Shown in pieces: positions 53,549 through 62,624 of a DNA stretch of 64,000 nt. The stretch's first letter is position 1. Each line of letters starts with the position of its first letter. The stretch comes from Clostridiales bacterium (GTDB lineage: Bacteria > Bacillota > Clostridia > Saccharofermentanales > Saccharofermentanaceae), in the NCBI GenBank assembly GCA_017962145.1, contig JAGCVX010000017.1:1-64000 (forward strand), written 5' to 3'. The notes below the pieces were generated by a model. It was not told where the DNA came from, searched no databases, and was given only the letters and a program-made list of their open reading frames with translations. The translations under genes were made by a program, and so were the position numbers.

Positions 53549-53568
53549 ATGTTGAAAGGGGTGATACT

Positions 53569-53832
53569 GTGGGCATTCAGAACACGATGAAGGCTTTGGC
53601 CGATCCGACCCGCAGAACCATCCTGAACCTTTTGAAGAAGACCCGCTTATCTGCAGGGGAGATCGCGGAGCATTTTAACATGAGCCTGCCGGCTGTTTCG
53701 AAGCACCTGAACGTTTTGAAAGACGCGGATCTGATTCGAGACAAACGCGAAGGCAAGTACATTTTTTACGAGCTCAATGCTTCTGTTTTGGACGAGGCGT
53801 TGCTGTGGCTGAAAGATCTGCGAGGTGAATGA
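53569..53832 (+). CDS. sdpR: ArsR-family autorepressor, SdpR-like
   Basis: 87 residues with GTG start after GAAAGGGG. Winged helix 'NTMKALADPTRRTILNLLKK ... LSAGEIAEHFNMSLPAVSKHLNVLKDADL'. No cysteine metal site, as in SdpR. It overlaps the SdpI-like gene in ATGA. In Bacillus, SdpR represses its own operon until SdpI sequesters it on binding toxin. Symbol is by homology of the pair. Confidence 0.85.
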   Translation: MGIQNTMKALADPTRRTILNLLKKTRLSAGEIAEHFNMSLPAVSKHLNVLKDADLIRDKREGKYIFYELNASVLDEALLWLKDLRGE

Positions 53833-54494
53833 GTATGAGAAAGCTGAATGTGATCCTGATTATTGCGATTCTGGTCTGTTTTGTAGGAACGGCAGTCATG
53901 CTGCTTTTGCTGCCGGATCAGGTTCCGGTACACATGAATTTTTCCGGTGAGGTGGACCGTCTCGGAAGTAAATTCGAATACCTCATCTTCCCTGCGATCG
54001 CAGCGGGTGCCGGAGTGTTTTTCCTTTTGATGTCGAAGACGGAAGAGAAAAAAGGCCCCGAGTCAAATGCAAATATCCTGATGTGGTGCGGCATCGCCGT
54101 GGTTGCGGTCTTCACGGTTCTCGGATTCATCTTCATGATGAAGGCCAGAAACTATGATCCGGATGCCGCGAAACTTACCTACGATGACGGAAGCAAGTTT
54201 ACCGGAATCGCAATCGGTGCACTCCTTGTCGTGTTGGGAAACATCATGCCGAAAGCGCGCATGAATTCGATGTTCGGCATCCGCACATCCTGGAGTCTGG
54301 CCAGTGATTCGGTATGGCAGAAGACCCAGCGCGTCGGAGGTTTCTCATCCGTGATCTGCGGATTTGTGATGGTCATCCTGTCGCTGTTTATCCCGGGTAG
54401 CTGGAGCGGTCCCATGATCCTTATCCTGGTTTTGATCATGGCAGGCGTCGGTGTCTGGGCTTCGCGTCACTATTACCTGGAGGAGATGCGATGA
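53829..54494 (+). CDS. sdpI: SdpI-family membrane protein (immunity/signal receptor-like)
   Basis: 221 residues, about six hydrophobic segments. DUF1648-type start ('LPDQVPVHMNFSGEVDRLGSKFE') and SdpI block 'PKARMNSMFGIRTSWSLASDSVWQKTQRVGG'. In Bacillus it confers immunity to the SdpC toxin and senses it. No SdpC-like gene is visible here, so it may recognise foreign toxins. ATGs at 53829 and 53835 are equivalent. Confidence 0.85.
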   Translation: MSMRKLNVILIIAILVCFVGTAVMLLLLPDQVPVHMNFSGEVDRLGSKFEYLIFPAIAAGAGVFFLLMSKTEEKKGPESNANILMWCGIAVVAVFTVLGFIFMMKARNYDPDAAKLTYDDGSKFTGIAIGALLVVLGNIMPKARMNSMFGIRTSWSLASDSVWQKTQRVGGFSSVICGFVMVILSLFIPGSWSGPMILILVLIMAGVGVWASRHYYLEEMR

Positions 54495-55384
54495 AGGCTT
54501 TTTACCACCTCCCCGGACTGTTCGAGTTCTACGAGCTCTATAAGGTATTTCTGCCCCTGTTTCGGGACCACAGAGAATACTTCTACGACTGGTGCGAGAT
54601 CGGTTCGATCTACGGCGCGCCGCAGGACTGTCTTTGGGGCGGTGGGAGAGTCGGATTCGGCGATGCGGATCCGCGTGAAGTGGCGGATCTCATGAAGGAG
54701 TTTTCGATCTCTTCGCGCCTTACGTTCAGTAATTCTCTTCTTGAGGAGCCGCATCTTTCCGATACGAAATGCAACTTTCTCTGCGAGCTTTTTGAGCATA
54801 ACGGAACAGCGGAAAATGGCGTGATCCTTCACTCGGATCTCCTTCTTTCGTACCTTTGCTCGAAGTATCCCGGATTCTATTTTGTATCCTCGACAACGAA
54901 AGTACTGACGGATTTTCCGAAGTTCGAAGCAGAACTGGACCGCGAAGATTTTCGGTTTGTGGTGCCGGATTTCCGTCTGAACAAGTCTCTTTCCGCGCTA
55001 AATGCACTGTCGCCGCAGCAAAAGCAAAAAGTGGAATTTCTCTGCAACGAATGCTGCTGGTTCGACTGCTTTGACCGGAAGAACTGCTATGAAAATGTCA
55101 GCAGAAAAAGCCTCGGTGAGGACTGCGAAGACCACGTCTGCGTTTCCACGGACGCAGAGCGGGGCTACCGCTTCTCCGATGCGATGAAAAATCCCGGCTT
55201 TATCGGGATCGATGACATCCGAAATACCTATCTGCCACAGGGCTTTTCGCACTTTAAGATCGAGGGGCGAAGCCTCGGAAGCGCAGTGATCTTAGAGTTT
55301 CTTCTTTACTACATGACAAAGCCTGAGTACCAGTTGAAAGTTCGAGAAGAAATCTATCTTGACAGCACATTAGACCTCTTTTAA
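54491..55384 (+). CDS. Conserved hypothetical, U32-peptidase/TIM-barrel-like
   Basis: 297 residues. Features LTFSNSLLEEPHLSDTKCN, 'GVILHSDLLLSYLCSKYPGFYFVSSTTK', NECCWFDCFDRKNCYENVSRK and FSHFKIEGRSLG recall U32-type collagenase-like proteins, with cysteines that could ligate a metal or cluster. No catalytic assignment possible. Coupled to sdpI by ATGA overlap, an unexpected partner for an immunity gene. Confidence 0.6.
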   Translation: MKAFYHLPGLFEFYELYKVFLPLFRDHREYFYDWCEIGSIYGAPQDCLWGGGRVGFGDADPREVADLMKEFSISSRLTFSNSLLEEPHLSDTKCNFLCELFEHNGTAENGVILHSDLLLSYLCSKYPGFYFVSSTTKVLTDFPKFEAELDREDFRFVVPDFRLNKSLSALNALSPQQKQKVEFLCNECCWFDCFDRKNCYENVSRKSLGEDCEDHVCVSTDAERGYRFSDAMKNPGFIGIDDIRNTYLPQGFSHFKIEGRSLGSAVILEFLLYYMTKPEYQLKVREEIYLDSTLDLF

Positions 55385-55494
55385 TCGCATTAGTTACCGT
55401 ATAATGTCGTCCCTGAGATGGTATAATGATTCTGGGTTCCGGCGCAGATCCGTCCGGGAATCCATATCGTTATGTTTTGGTGAGGGGATAACTT

Positions 55495-56382
55495 ATGAAG
55501 CTTGTGAATCTTACATGTCCGAACTGCGGCGGCAACCTGGTAAAAGAAGGCGATAACCTGATCTGTCAGTCGTGCGGCGGTGCATTTTCCATCGATTACG
55601 ACGACGCGGATGTCGAACACGAGAAGCTTCAGACCGAAGCCGAGCGTGACGCAAGACGCCTCGCACATGAAAAAGAACTTCTCGAAAAGCAGTACGAACT
55701 CGAGGAGAGAGCCCGTATCGATGCAGAAAACAGACAGTTCCAGAGAACCCGCCAGGTAACGGCGAATATGCGCGGCGCAAGGATCATTTTCTTCGTCATT
55801 ACCGCGCTGGTGATGTGCACGATGATCTTTGTCGCGTACCAGATGGTCAAAGGTTTCGGTTCGCACGGACGCGGCTTCGGAGTGCACACGACCCACTCGA
55901 CTCCGACTCCGACACCGGCTCCGAACTATAACGTTTCCGCGGAAGATTTTAAAGATAAGATGAATGACTTTATCGAGGCCGGAAAGACCGCGCAGATGAA
56001 TATCGATCAGTGCACATATCTTCCTGACGGCCTGGCCGGTATCCGCTACTACGACAAGGTCGACGCAGTCTTTATGGATGCATATCTGATTACGGATATC
56101 CCTGAAAAGCCGGACAGACAGTCGAACCGCCTCGTACTCGTTTACCAGGTCACCTGGCATAACGACGACCACGGCGATCAGGTCTGCTACGATGCCGTCT
56201 ATTTCGAGGGCATCCGCGTGAATCCGAACGGCGGTATCATCAGCGACTACAGCCCGAGAACGATCATCCGAAGCGACGCGGCGTGGGGCTGGGCGATGGC
56301 TTACAGCTTCGAAGAATATGACCAGTGCTACAGAGAAAACGTCGCCGCCCTTGGCGGAACAGTCGTAAAGATCGAGATCTGA
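55495..56382 (+). CDS. Zinc-ribbon membrane protein
   Basis: 295 residues. Zinc ribbon CPNC...CQSC at residues 8-27, a charged coiled coil (40-85), one transmembrane helix (about 100-118), a Thr/Pro-rich linker and a soluble domain (140-290). TATAAT sequences at 55400 and 55422 could serve as -10 elements. No function known. Confidence 0.7.
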   Translation: MKLVNLTCPNCGGNLVKEGDNLICQSCGGAFSIDYDDADVEHEKLQTEAERDARRLAHEKELLEKQYELEERARIDAENRQFQRTRQVTANMRGARIIFFVITALVMCTMIFVAYQMVKGFGSHGRGFGVHTTHSTPTPTPAPNYNVSAEDFKDKMNDFIEAGKTAQMNIDQCTYLPDGLAGIRYYDKVDAVFMDAYLITDIPEKPDRQSNRLVLVYQVTWHNDDHGDQVCYDAVYFEGIRVNPNGGIISDYSPRTIIRSDAAWGWAMAYSFEEYDQCYRENVAALGGTVVKIEI

Positions 56383-56392
56383 TCATTTCGCA

Positions 56393-56424
56393 TAAAAAAA
56401 CTGCAGCGCCGAGGCACTGCAGTT
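56393..56424 (-). terminator. Rho-independent terminator for the minus-strand gene
   Basis: AACTGCAG (56399-56406) and CTGCAGTT (56417-56424) form the stem; on the minus strand it is followed by seven T. It ends the small membrane protein gene and may also work for the convergent gene. Confidence 0.75.
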
Positions 56425-56453
56425 CTGGATAATCGTTTTTCTTTTTGTGCGTG

Positions 56454-56690
56454 TTAATACTTTCCATCTTTGTTACTATTACTGTCTTTTCCGCAGAACA
56501 TGTAATAAAGTACACCGGCGACGGGAAGACCGATGAGAAGGTATTTTCCGATAGGTGAAAGCAGATACTGATGTATGAAATCTCCTCCGTTACCGCCGTC
56601 GATGATATAGCGGATGACTGCTATGAGAAATGCACATGCTAATCCGGTCGGAGCTCCCTTAACCAGTGCGCTACCAAAAGACATTTTCAT
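56454..56690 (-). CDS. Small membrane protein, 78 aa
   Basis: Two hydrophobic segments (about 10-28 and 47-66), separated by a Gly/Asn loop, with a polar tail. AAGGAGGG lies at the right distance from ATG 56690. Not recognised. Only minus-strand gene after 39.3 kb in the window. Confidence 0.6.
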   Translation of the reverse strand: MKMSFGSALVKGAPTGLACAFLIAVIRYIIDGGNGGDFIHQYLLSPIGKYLLIGLPVAGVLYYMFCGKDSNSNKDGKY

Positions 56691-56835
56691 GATGACTACC
56701 CTCCTTGTCGTTGTCTTGTTCCTGCTACTATTATACCCATAAAAACGGGGATTTCGTCAAATATCGTGGAAACCGGCGTGTTATAATGCAATTAGTGGTA
56801 ATGACTTTGGAAGGATATGATAGAAAGGAGCCAAT

Positions 56836-58440
56836 ATGAAGAGGTTAGCATGCATATGTTTGGTTGGATCGGTTATGCTCAGTTGTGCTTGTTCTCCTAA
56901 AGAATCGAACAACTCCGGGAGTATTGCTGCAACAACGGAAAGCTCGTCAAACACAACGGCTCCGAGTGAAACAACACAGACTGAGCCTGAAGTAGATAAA
57001 GATCATCTTGTTTACGACACGGCTTTGGAATATGTTGACTTTGAAATAGAAACTGATAACGAAGTGTATAGAAAGTTCGCAGAAGAACCTGTGGAAGGTT
57101 ACTTTGGTGACTTTTATCAGACTACAGTAAACTTGCATAAATCAATTGATCGTGTTGTTTTAAGTGATGTATCGTTAATGTCGTTACAGCAGAAACTTGA
57201 TGAGGTGTATTACGTAATCAAAGAAGATGGCAATGAGAAATATCAGCAAGCCTTAGCCGAGTCAAAATCGGTGAAGGAACCTTCAAATAATGGAATTGGT
57301 TTTGAATTTGGATACGAATGGGAAAGCAGCATTTATAGATCTGACTCGCAATGCGTCACTTTTGTATCATCAAAACACACAAGAAAATACACACAAGATG
57401 ATTCAAAATATGGATATGAGATTGAGACATACAATTACAATACGGATACAGCAGAATTGATTACACTCAATGATGTCGTAAAAGACAAAGATGCGTTTTA
57501 CTCTTATTTGTTGTCGAAAAATGATGGAGAGTATTGGCAAGGGAGAATGCAAGAGATAAAGCCGCTGATAGACGATAATACCCTAATGTTTGTTCTAACG
57601 TATAACAGCATAATCTTGTACTTAGAGGATCCAGAATGGCATAGCTATTATACTATTGACCTTCCAACACTTGATTACCCGGAAATTTACAATATGCAGT
57701 ACTTTGGAAAAACTCCCTCAGAGTATTCTGTCTATAACGCAAATATGTGGGATGTTGATAACGATGGTTCATCAGATAAGATAAGCATCGAATTTGATAT
57801 AGCAACATATTCTTATTGCTTTGATGTGAAAGATACATATTCAGAAATATCCATGTATGACACATACCATGGAACGAGTGTGTATCGTGATGATCAAGAA
57901 GGAGGAAAGTATGCTATTAACGCCTGGTACTTCATTTGTATCGATTCTGGTCGTTACATCATTGTTTGTGGAGAAACAGGTGAAGGAGGAACGGAACTCG
58001 AAGGAGTATTGCTATTCAAAATCAACGACGATTTTACAGTAACATTTTGTGAAAAGTATTATGGTGATGTACAGTACATTTATAACCCGAAAAGCATCTG
58101 TGTTCGAGTTTTCTCCAATCTAGGTGGTGCATGTGGATTGACAAACAACTATGTTATTGAAAACGATCTGCTTGTATCTGATTTTACGTATATGAATCAC
58201 CAGATTACCGAAGCTATGAAGGATATCACGATGTATACGCTGGATGGTCAGCCTATTGTCATTGAGGAAGGAACAACGATAAGGCTTACTGGTTTTGATG
58301 AAGAGTTTGCATACATCGATGTATATGACTCTAATTACATGGTTGTCGATACCGTCAAGATGATACTTGATATACATACTGGCAAGTTTAATGGAGAACC
58401 ACCTACAGATTTGTTTAAAGGTTGTTTTTATGGAGGGTAA
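56836..58440 (+). CDS. Hypothetical lipoprotein, AT-rich
   Basis: 534 residues. Signal peptide with lipobox L-S-C-A-C (Cys17 or Cys19), a Ser/Thr/Asn-rich linker (about 25-50), then a long domain with 'TAELITLNDVVKDKDAFYSYL', like RsiV/DUF3298-type anti-sigma or cell-surface domains, and an FG-GAP-like 'WDVDNDGSSDKISIEF'. Codon usage is clearly more AT-rich than the flanks, suggesting separate acquisition. TATAAT at 56782-56787 is a probable -10. Anchored outside the membrane; function open. Confidence 0.65.
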   Translation: MKRLACICLVGSVMLSCACSPKESNNSGSIAATTESSSNTTAPSETTQTEPEVDKDHLVYDTALEYVDFEIETDNEVYRKFAEEPVEGYFGDFYQTTVNLHKSIDRVVLSDVSLMSLQQKLDEVYYVIKEDGNEKYQQALAESKSVKEPSNNGIGFEFGYEWESSIYRSDSQCVTFVSSKHTRKYTQDDSKYGYEIETYNYNTDTAELITLNDVVKDKDAFYSYLLSKNDGEYWQGRMQEIKPLIDDNTLMFVLTYNSIILYLEDPEWHSYYTIDLPTLDYPEIYNMQYFGKTPSEYSVYNANMWDVDNDGSSDKISIEFDIATYSYCFDVKDTYSEISMYDTYHGTSVYRDDQEGGKYAINAWYFICIDSGRYIIVCGETGEGGTELEGVLLFKINDDFTVTFCEKYYGDVQYIYNPKSICVRVFSNLGGACGLTNNYVIENDLLVSDFTYMNHQITEAMKDITMYTLDGQPIVIEEGTTIRLTGFDEEFAYIDVYDSNYMVVDTVKMILDIHTGKFNGEPPTDLFKGCFYGG

Positions 58441-58448
58441 AACAAGTT

Positions 58449-58853
58449 ATGGATAACTTACAGAACCTGATTCCAAAAGACAAATTCGATCTTTCGACAA
58501 TCGATGCGATAACGGCATTAAGCGACAGCGAGATCGATGAGATCTATCCGATCCTTCTTACATGGCTGCAGGACATGAACTGGCCGGTTTCCGAGCCGAT
58601 GGCAGGTGTTCTGGCAAGTCGGAAATGTGTGGCGGAAAAGCATATCCTGAAGATTCTTCCTGCAGAGCAGAACGACGATATCTGGAAATATAATATCATC
58701 ACATATCTTCTTTCGAAGTGGCCCGAATTACCTTCCGATCCGCGTATCGTAGATGAGATAAAAAGGATCGCTTTGCGTCCAACGGACGGGGAAAGAGATG
58801 AATGCGTTGCGGATGCAGCCGAGAAGTATCTCACTCAATTCAATCTCTTGTAA
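58449..58853 (+). CDS. DUF5071-domain protein
   Basis: 134 residues. 'LIPKDKFDL', 'LLTWLQDMNWPVSEPMAGVL' and 'DDIWKYNIITYLLSKWP' are the hallmarks of the DUF5071 family, small soluble helical repeat-like proteins of unknown role. ATG 58449 is used because the longer frame overlaps the lipoprotein. Confidence 0.75.
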   Translation: MDNLQNLIPKDKFDLSTIDAITALSDSEIDEIYPILLTWLQDMNWPVSEPMAGVLASRKCVAEKHILKILPAEQNDDIWKYNIITYLLSKWPELPSDPRIVDEIKRIALRPTDGERDECVADAAEKYLTQFNLL

Positions 58854-58964
58854 AAATGAATTTCGTGACAAACCGATTAAGATTTTGATATGCGTTCTTT
58901 TTGAGATGGCATAGTATTACCTTAGAAACATGTGAAGCGCCTTGCGGAAAGTGAGGAAGATACT

Positions 58965-60965
58965 ATGAGTGAAGCGAAATCAAAACGGATCATGGGGCTG
59001 TTTGCCGTGCTTATCATGCTGCATCATCTGGGTCAGGAAGTCTCTGCGCCCTGGATCGACGCGTCCGTGAGACAACATGGACTGGAGATCTTCGTGCCGA
59101 TCGGTTTTCTGGTGGTCGCATTTTTCTTCTTTGGTTCCGGTTATGGATTAGTTAAAAGCATGCGAAGTAAAGAGGACTACTTCGACGGCTTTTTCATACG
59201 GCGACTAAACCGTATCTTTTTCGTTTTTATCGTGACGGATCTTCTGTTTCTGGTCGGAAGAATCGACCGCGATATTGTCGCTTGGCCTGCCAATACATAC
59301 TCGTGGTTCGTCTTTACGATCATCATCCTTTATGTCGGATTCTTCCTAACTTATCGAAAGGAAAAGAAATACTCTTTCGCGCTGATGTGCGGATGGGTCC
59401 TTTTGTACTGCATCATCTGCTATAACCTTGCACTCGGAAATTGGTGGATCAACTCCTGTCCGGCATTTTTGCTTGGTATCCTGATGGCGGATAAGAAAGA
59501 AAAAACGGGACGAAACCGCATCATCATTTCCGCATCCGTATTCCTTGTGACGTTCCTCACATCGGAGTTTTCGAGCACGATCTACCGCTCGATCGGCCTT
59601 ACGAATTACGGTGTTTTAAACAGCGCCAAGATCCTGCTCGAGATGATCTCTTCCGCGGCTTTTGCGCTTCTCATCTACTACATCGCGTTAAACACAAAAG
59701 AGACGCCGAAAGAGGAAGAAAACAAGGTGCAGAAAGTGATGTCGATCTTCGGTGGGATGACGTTTGAATTCTATCTGGTACATGGTCTCTTCGTGCAGGT
59801 ATTTGGTCCGCATTTCATAGGAAAAGCGCCGTACTTTTACATCCGAAATGTGATCCTTTATGTACTGGTCGTTTTCGCGCTTTCGACCGCCGCGGCGTAT
59901 GGCCTGAAGAAGGCTTTCGAATTCCTGAAAGAATTCCACGAGCGTTCGGCCGCCATGAAGGTCTTCTGCCATAACCTGAAAAGGACGCTCATCATCCTTC
60001 TTTGCCTTTCTGTCGTCATCGTGATCGGCATGGGTGTCAAGCATGCGATGGATGCTTCGGATGCGAAAAAGAAGATGGAAGAGTATAAGAATAAAAACAT
60101 CAGTTTCGTTACGGTCGACGGCGATGAGATCGCTGTTTATTCGGAAGGAGAAGGAAAGTACACACTGGTACTGACGAGTTCGGCCTGGGTCCCCGGATCG
60201 ACGATGAATCTTCGTCCTCTCGCAGATCAGCTTTCGGAAAACTATCGTGTCGTGATCATCGATTTTCCGGGTGCGGGTTTTTCCGCGGATACGAATAAAG
60301 AGAAAACGAATGATTACTTCGCGGACATCATGAAGGGCGTTCTGGATGCGATGGACATAAAAGAAAATATCGTTCTTGTTCCGCACGCGCTGGCCGGTGT
60401 CTACGCATACCGCTACCTCGAGAAATATCCGGAAGGTGTTGTGGCGCTGGCCTGTATCGATACGGTGGTTCCTGAGATCGCGCCGCATCTTCTGTCCGGA
60501 AACTTCGGTTCTACGGAAGAATACGAATGGAATATCAAGCGTTCTCTTCAGAGCCAGTGGATCGGAAAAGAATGCGCAACGCTCACCGGATTCATCGATT
60601 TTGACATGATGGATTTCGAGGAGATGTTTGTCGCCAACATCAAAGAATACTCTCCTGCGATCCGTGAGATGTTCCTTGAAGGATACTTAAACGAAGCGTA
60701 TCGCAAGGAGTACCTGAAAGCCTATACGAACCTTATGTCCATGAAGAACTATACACTGCCGGAAGATCTTCCCGTGGTCATCCTCATGAGCAGCGATGTA
60801 GGTTCGTCAGGCGCATATAACGTAAACTGGTCGAGCTGCTACACTCGCATGTTCTCGAATTCGGAAAAACAGTCCATCGTGATCTTTTCCGGAAACACCT
60901 ATGCCGTGTACTACTCACCGAGACTGATCCAGCAGAATCTCGATACCTTCATCGCGACACTCTGA
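58965..60965 (+). CDS. Membrane acyltransferase fused to an alpha/beta-hydrolase-like domain
   Basis: 666 residues. Residues 8-325 form an acyltransferase-3-type membrane domain of about ten helices, including HHLGQE near the start, where the family has its catalytic His. A further helix at 341-358 precedes an alpha/beta-hydrolase fold (about 380-666; 'VTVDGDEIAVYSEGEGKYTLVLTSS', 'DFPGAGFS'). The nucleophile elbow reads P-H-A475-L-A-G instead of G-H-S-x-G, so the serine is missing. An extracytoplasmic modification or sensing role is possible. GAGGA before ATG 58965 sets the start. Confidence 0.8.
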   Translation: MSEAKSKRIMGLFAVLIMLHHLGQEVSAPWIDASVRQHGLEIFVPIGFLVVAFFFFGSGYGLVKSMRSKEDYFDGFFIRRLNRIFFVFIVTDLLFLVGRIDRDIVAWPANTYSWFVFTIIILYVGFFLTYRKEKKYSFALMCGWVLLYCIICYNLALGNWWINSCPAFLLGILMADKKEKTGRNRIIISASVFLVTFLTSEFSSTIYRSIGLTNYGVLNSAKILLEMISSAAFALLIYYIALNTKETPKEEENKVQKVMSIFGGMTFEFYLVHGLFVQVFGPHFIGKAPYFYIRNVILYVLVVFALSTAAAYGLKKAFEFLKEFHERSAAMKVFCHNLKRTLIILLCLSVVIVIGMGVKHAMDASDAKKKMEEYKNKNISFVTVDGDEIAVYSEGEGKYTLVLTSSAWVPGSTMNLRPLADQLSENYRVVIIDFPGAGFSADTNKEKTNDYFADIMKGVLDAMDIKENIVLVPHALAGVYAYRYLEKYPEGVVALACIDTVVPEIAPHLLSGNFGSTEEYEWNIKRSLQSQWIGKECATLTGFIDFDMMDFEEMFVANIKEYSPAIREMFLEGYLNEAYRKEYLKAYTNLMSMKNYTLPEDLPVVILMSSDVGSSGAYNVNWSSCYTRMFSNSEKQSIVIFSGNTYAVYYSPRLIQQNLDTFIATL

Positions 60966-61039
60966 TCTCGTTTCTGATCTTTTTCCGGATCCGCTCTGCT
61001 ATAATGAAGAGGATGATTTCGGAAAAGGAGACTTTAGCG

Positions 61040-61786
61040 ATGAAGAGACAATACTACGAAGACCTGGGTTACAAGCCATTCCTGTTTTATATCATTTTCG
61101 GGGTGTCCGCAGATGAACTTCAGGTTTCCCGCGAAAAGCATAAGGTCGACGGTCTTCCGGAAGCCCTTGAGATCCGTTCGCTGAACAGAACCGAGCATGC
61201 CGAGAGTATCGACGGCCTGATCGGAGGTCCGATCGGAAACGTTCTGAAGGCCACAAACGGTGATCTTTATGAGACATGCAAAGCATCTGAAAAATGCGTT
61301 TTCATAAGCGGTAGTGTGAAGGAAGACAGCACGCTGGATTATATGCGAAATGTCATCGGCATTATCGAAGCATTTATCGATCAGGGAGCCGTAGGTGTTC
61401 TCGATCTTCTGACGTTTTCTCTTTATTCTCCGAAGGAGTGGACAGAGCGTTTCTTCGATCAGAAGATCAACGCGCAAAAGCATGTCGTGATCCTTTTCTC
61501 GGAAGAGGAAGACGGAAACGGAACATGGCTTCATACCCGTGGTCTGGCAGAGTTCGGACGCCCGGATATCGGCATGCATCACGTCCCGAAAGACAAGGTC
61601 AATGACTATAAGCAGGCGATCGACCAGATGGTCTTTTATTCTGGTCAGGGACTGTTCTTCAAGGGCAAAGCAAGACTGCATACTTTCAGCGGAAAAACGA
61701 TCGTCGTGCAGCCGGAATTCGTCAATGATTTTGAAAATGATGACTACAACAATGCGTACTATAACGTGAAGGTGGTAGAAGAATGA
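61040..61786 (+). CDS. Conserved hypothetical protein
   Basis: About 248 residues, soluble. The end holds 'GTWLHTRGLAEFGRPDIGMHHV', reminiscent of a family of unknown-function proteins but not assignable. TATAAT at 61000-61005 makes the ATG at 61004 unlikely; AAGGAG precedes ATG 61040. Overlaps the following amidotransferase gene in ATGA, suggesting a joint function. Confidence 0.6.
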   Translation: MKRQYYEDLGYKPFLFYIIFGVSADELQVSREKHKVDGLPEALEIRSLNRTEHAESIDGLIGGPIGNVLKATNGDLYETCKASEKCVFISGSVKEDSTLDYMRNVIGIIEAFIDQGAVGVLDLLTFSLYSPKEWTERFFDQKINAQKHVVILFSEEEDGNGTWLHTRGLAEFGRPDIGMHHVPKDKVNDYKQAIDQMVFYSGQGLFFKGKARLHTFSGKTIVVQPEFVNDFENDDYNNAYYNVKVVEE

Positions 61787-62490
61787 AACCAATGATCGGG
61801 GTCGTTCCCCTGGTAGATGAAAAACGGGACAGTCTCTGGATGCTTCCCGGATATATGGATGGACTTGTCGAGGCGGGAGCGATACCGGTCATGTTGCCTC
61901 TGACTTCGGATAAAGAGACGATCAGTCAACTTTTGGATACCGTGCAGGGCATCCTTCTTACCGGCGGCCACGATGTGGACCCGAAAAATTATGGAGAGGA
62001 TCCGCTTCCTGTTTGCGGTGCGCCTTGCGTCGAGCGTGATGCGATGGAAAATGCACTTTTGGATCAGGCGATCGAGCGCGATTTGCCGGTCCTCGGAATC
62101 TGCCGCGGAATCCAGTTTTTAAATGCATATCTTGGCGGCACGCTGTATCAGGATCTTCCTTCGCAGCATCCTTCGAAGACCGAACACCACCAGAGCCCGC
62201 CCTACGATGTGCCGGTGCATGAGGTACAGATCCTGAAAGACAGCAGTCTCTACAAGGTGCTTCATGTGGAAACGCTTTCTGTAAACAGTTATCACCACCA
62301 GGCAATCAAGAACCCGGCGGAGAGTCTGAAGATCATGGCCATGTCAGAGGATGGGATAACGGAAGCGGTAGAGATGCCGGGAAAGAGATTTGTCTGGGCA
62401 GTACAGTGGCATCCGGAATTCTCTCATAAGACGGATGAAAACAGCAGGAGAATATTCGAGGCATTTGTCAGAAAATGCAGCGAAACGTGA
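61783..62490 (+). CDS. Gamma-glutamyl-gamma-aminobutyrate hydrolase-type class I amidotransferase (C26)
   Basis: 235 residues. Nucleophile Cys in VLGICRGIQFLN, LTGGHDVDP, and His/Glu in VQWHPEFS form the class I glutamine amidotransferase triad of peptidase family C26 (PuuD-like). Cleaves gamma-glutamyl amides. The polyamine link of PuuD is not supported by neighbours. Confidence 0.9.
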   Translation: MKPMIGVVPLVDEKRDSLWMLPGYMDGLVEAGAIPVMLPLTSDKETISQLLDTVQGILLTGGHDVDPKNYGEDPLPVCGAPCVERDAMENALLDQAIERDLPVLGICRGIQFLNAYLGGTLYQDLPSQHPSKTEHHQSPPYDVPVHEVQILKDSSLYKVLHVETLSVNSYHHQAIKNPAESLKIMAMSEDGITEAVEMPGKRFVWAVQWHPEFSHKTDENSRRIFEAFVRKCSET

Positions 62491-62624
62491 AATATGGAAA
62501 AGTAAGCGCTTGGGTAAAAAGCCACATCTCATATATTATTGGGCATGATCTTGATATAAGTAAAAATTCACCGTGATACTATAAATCTGTAGCATTTATA
62601 TCGAGTAGATCGGAGGATTTGGAT

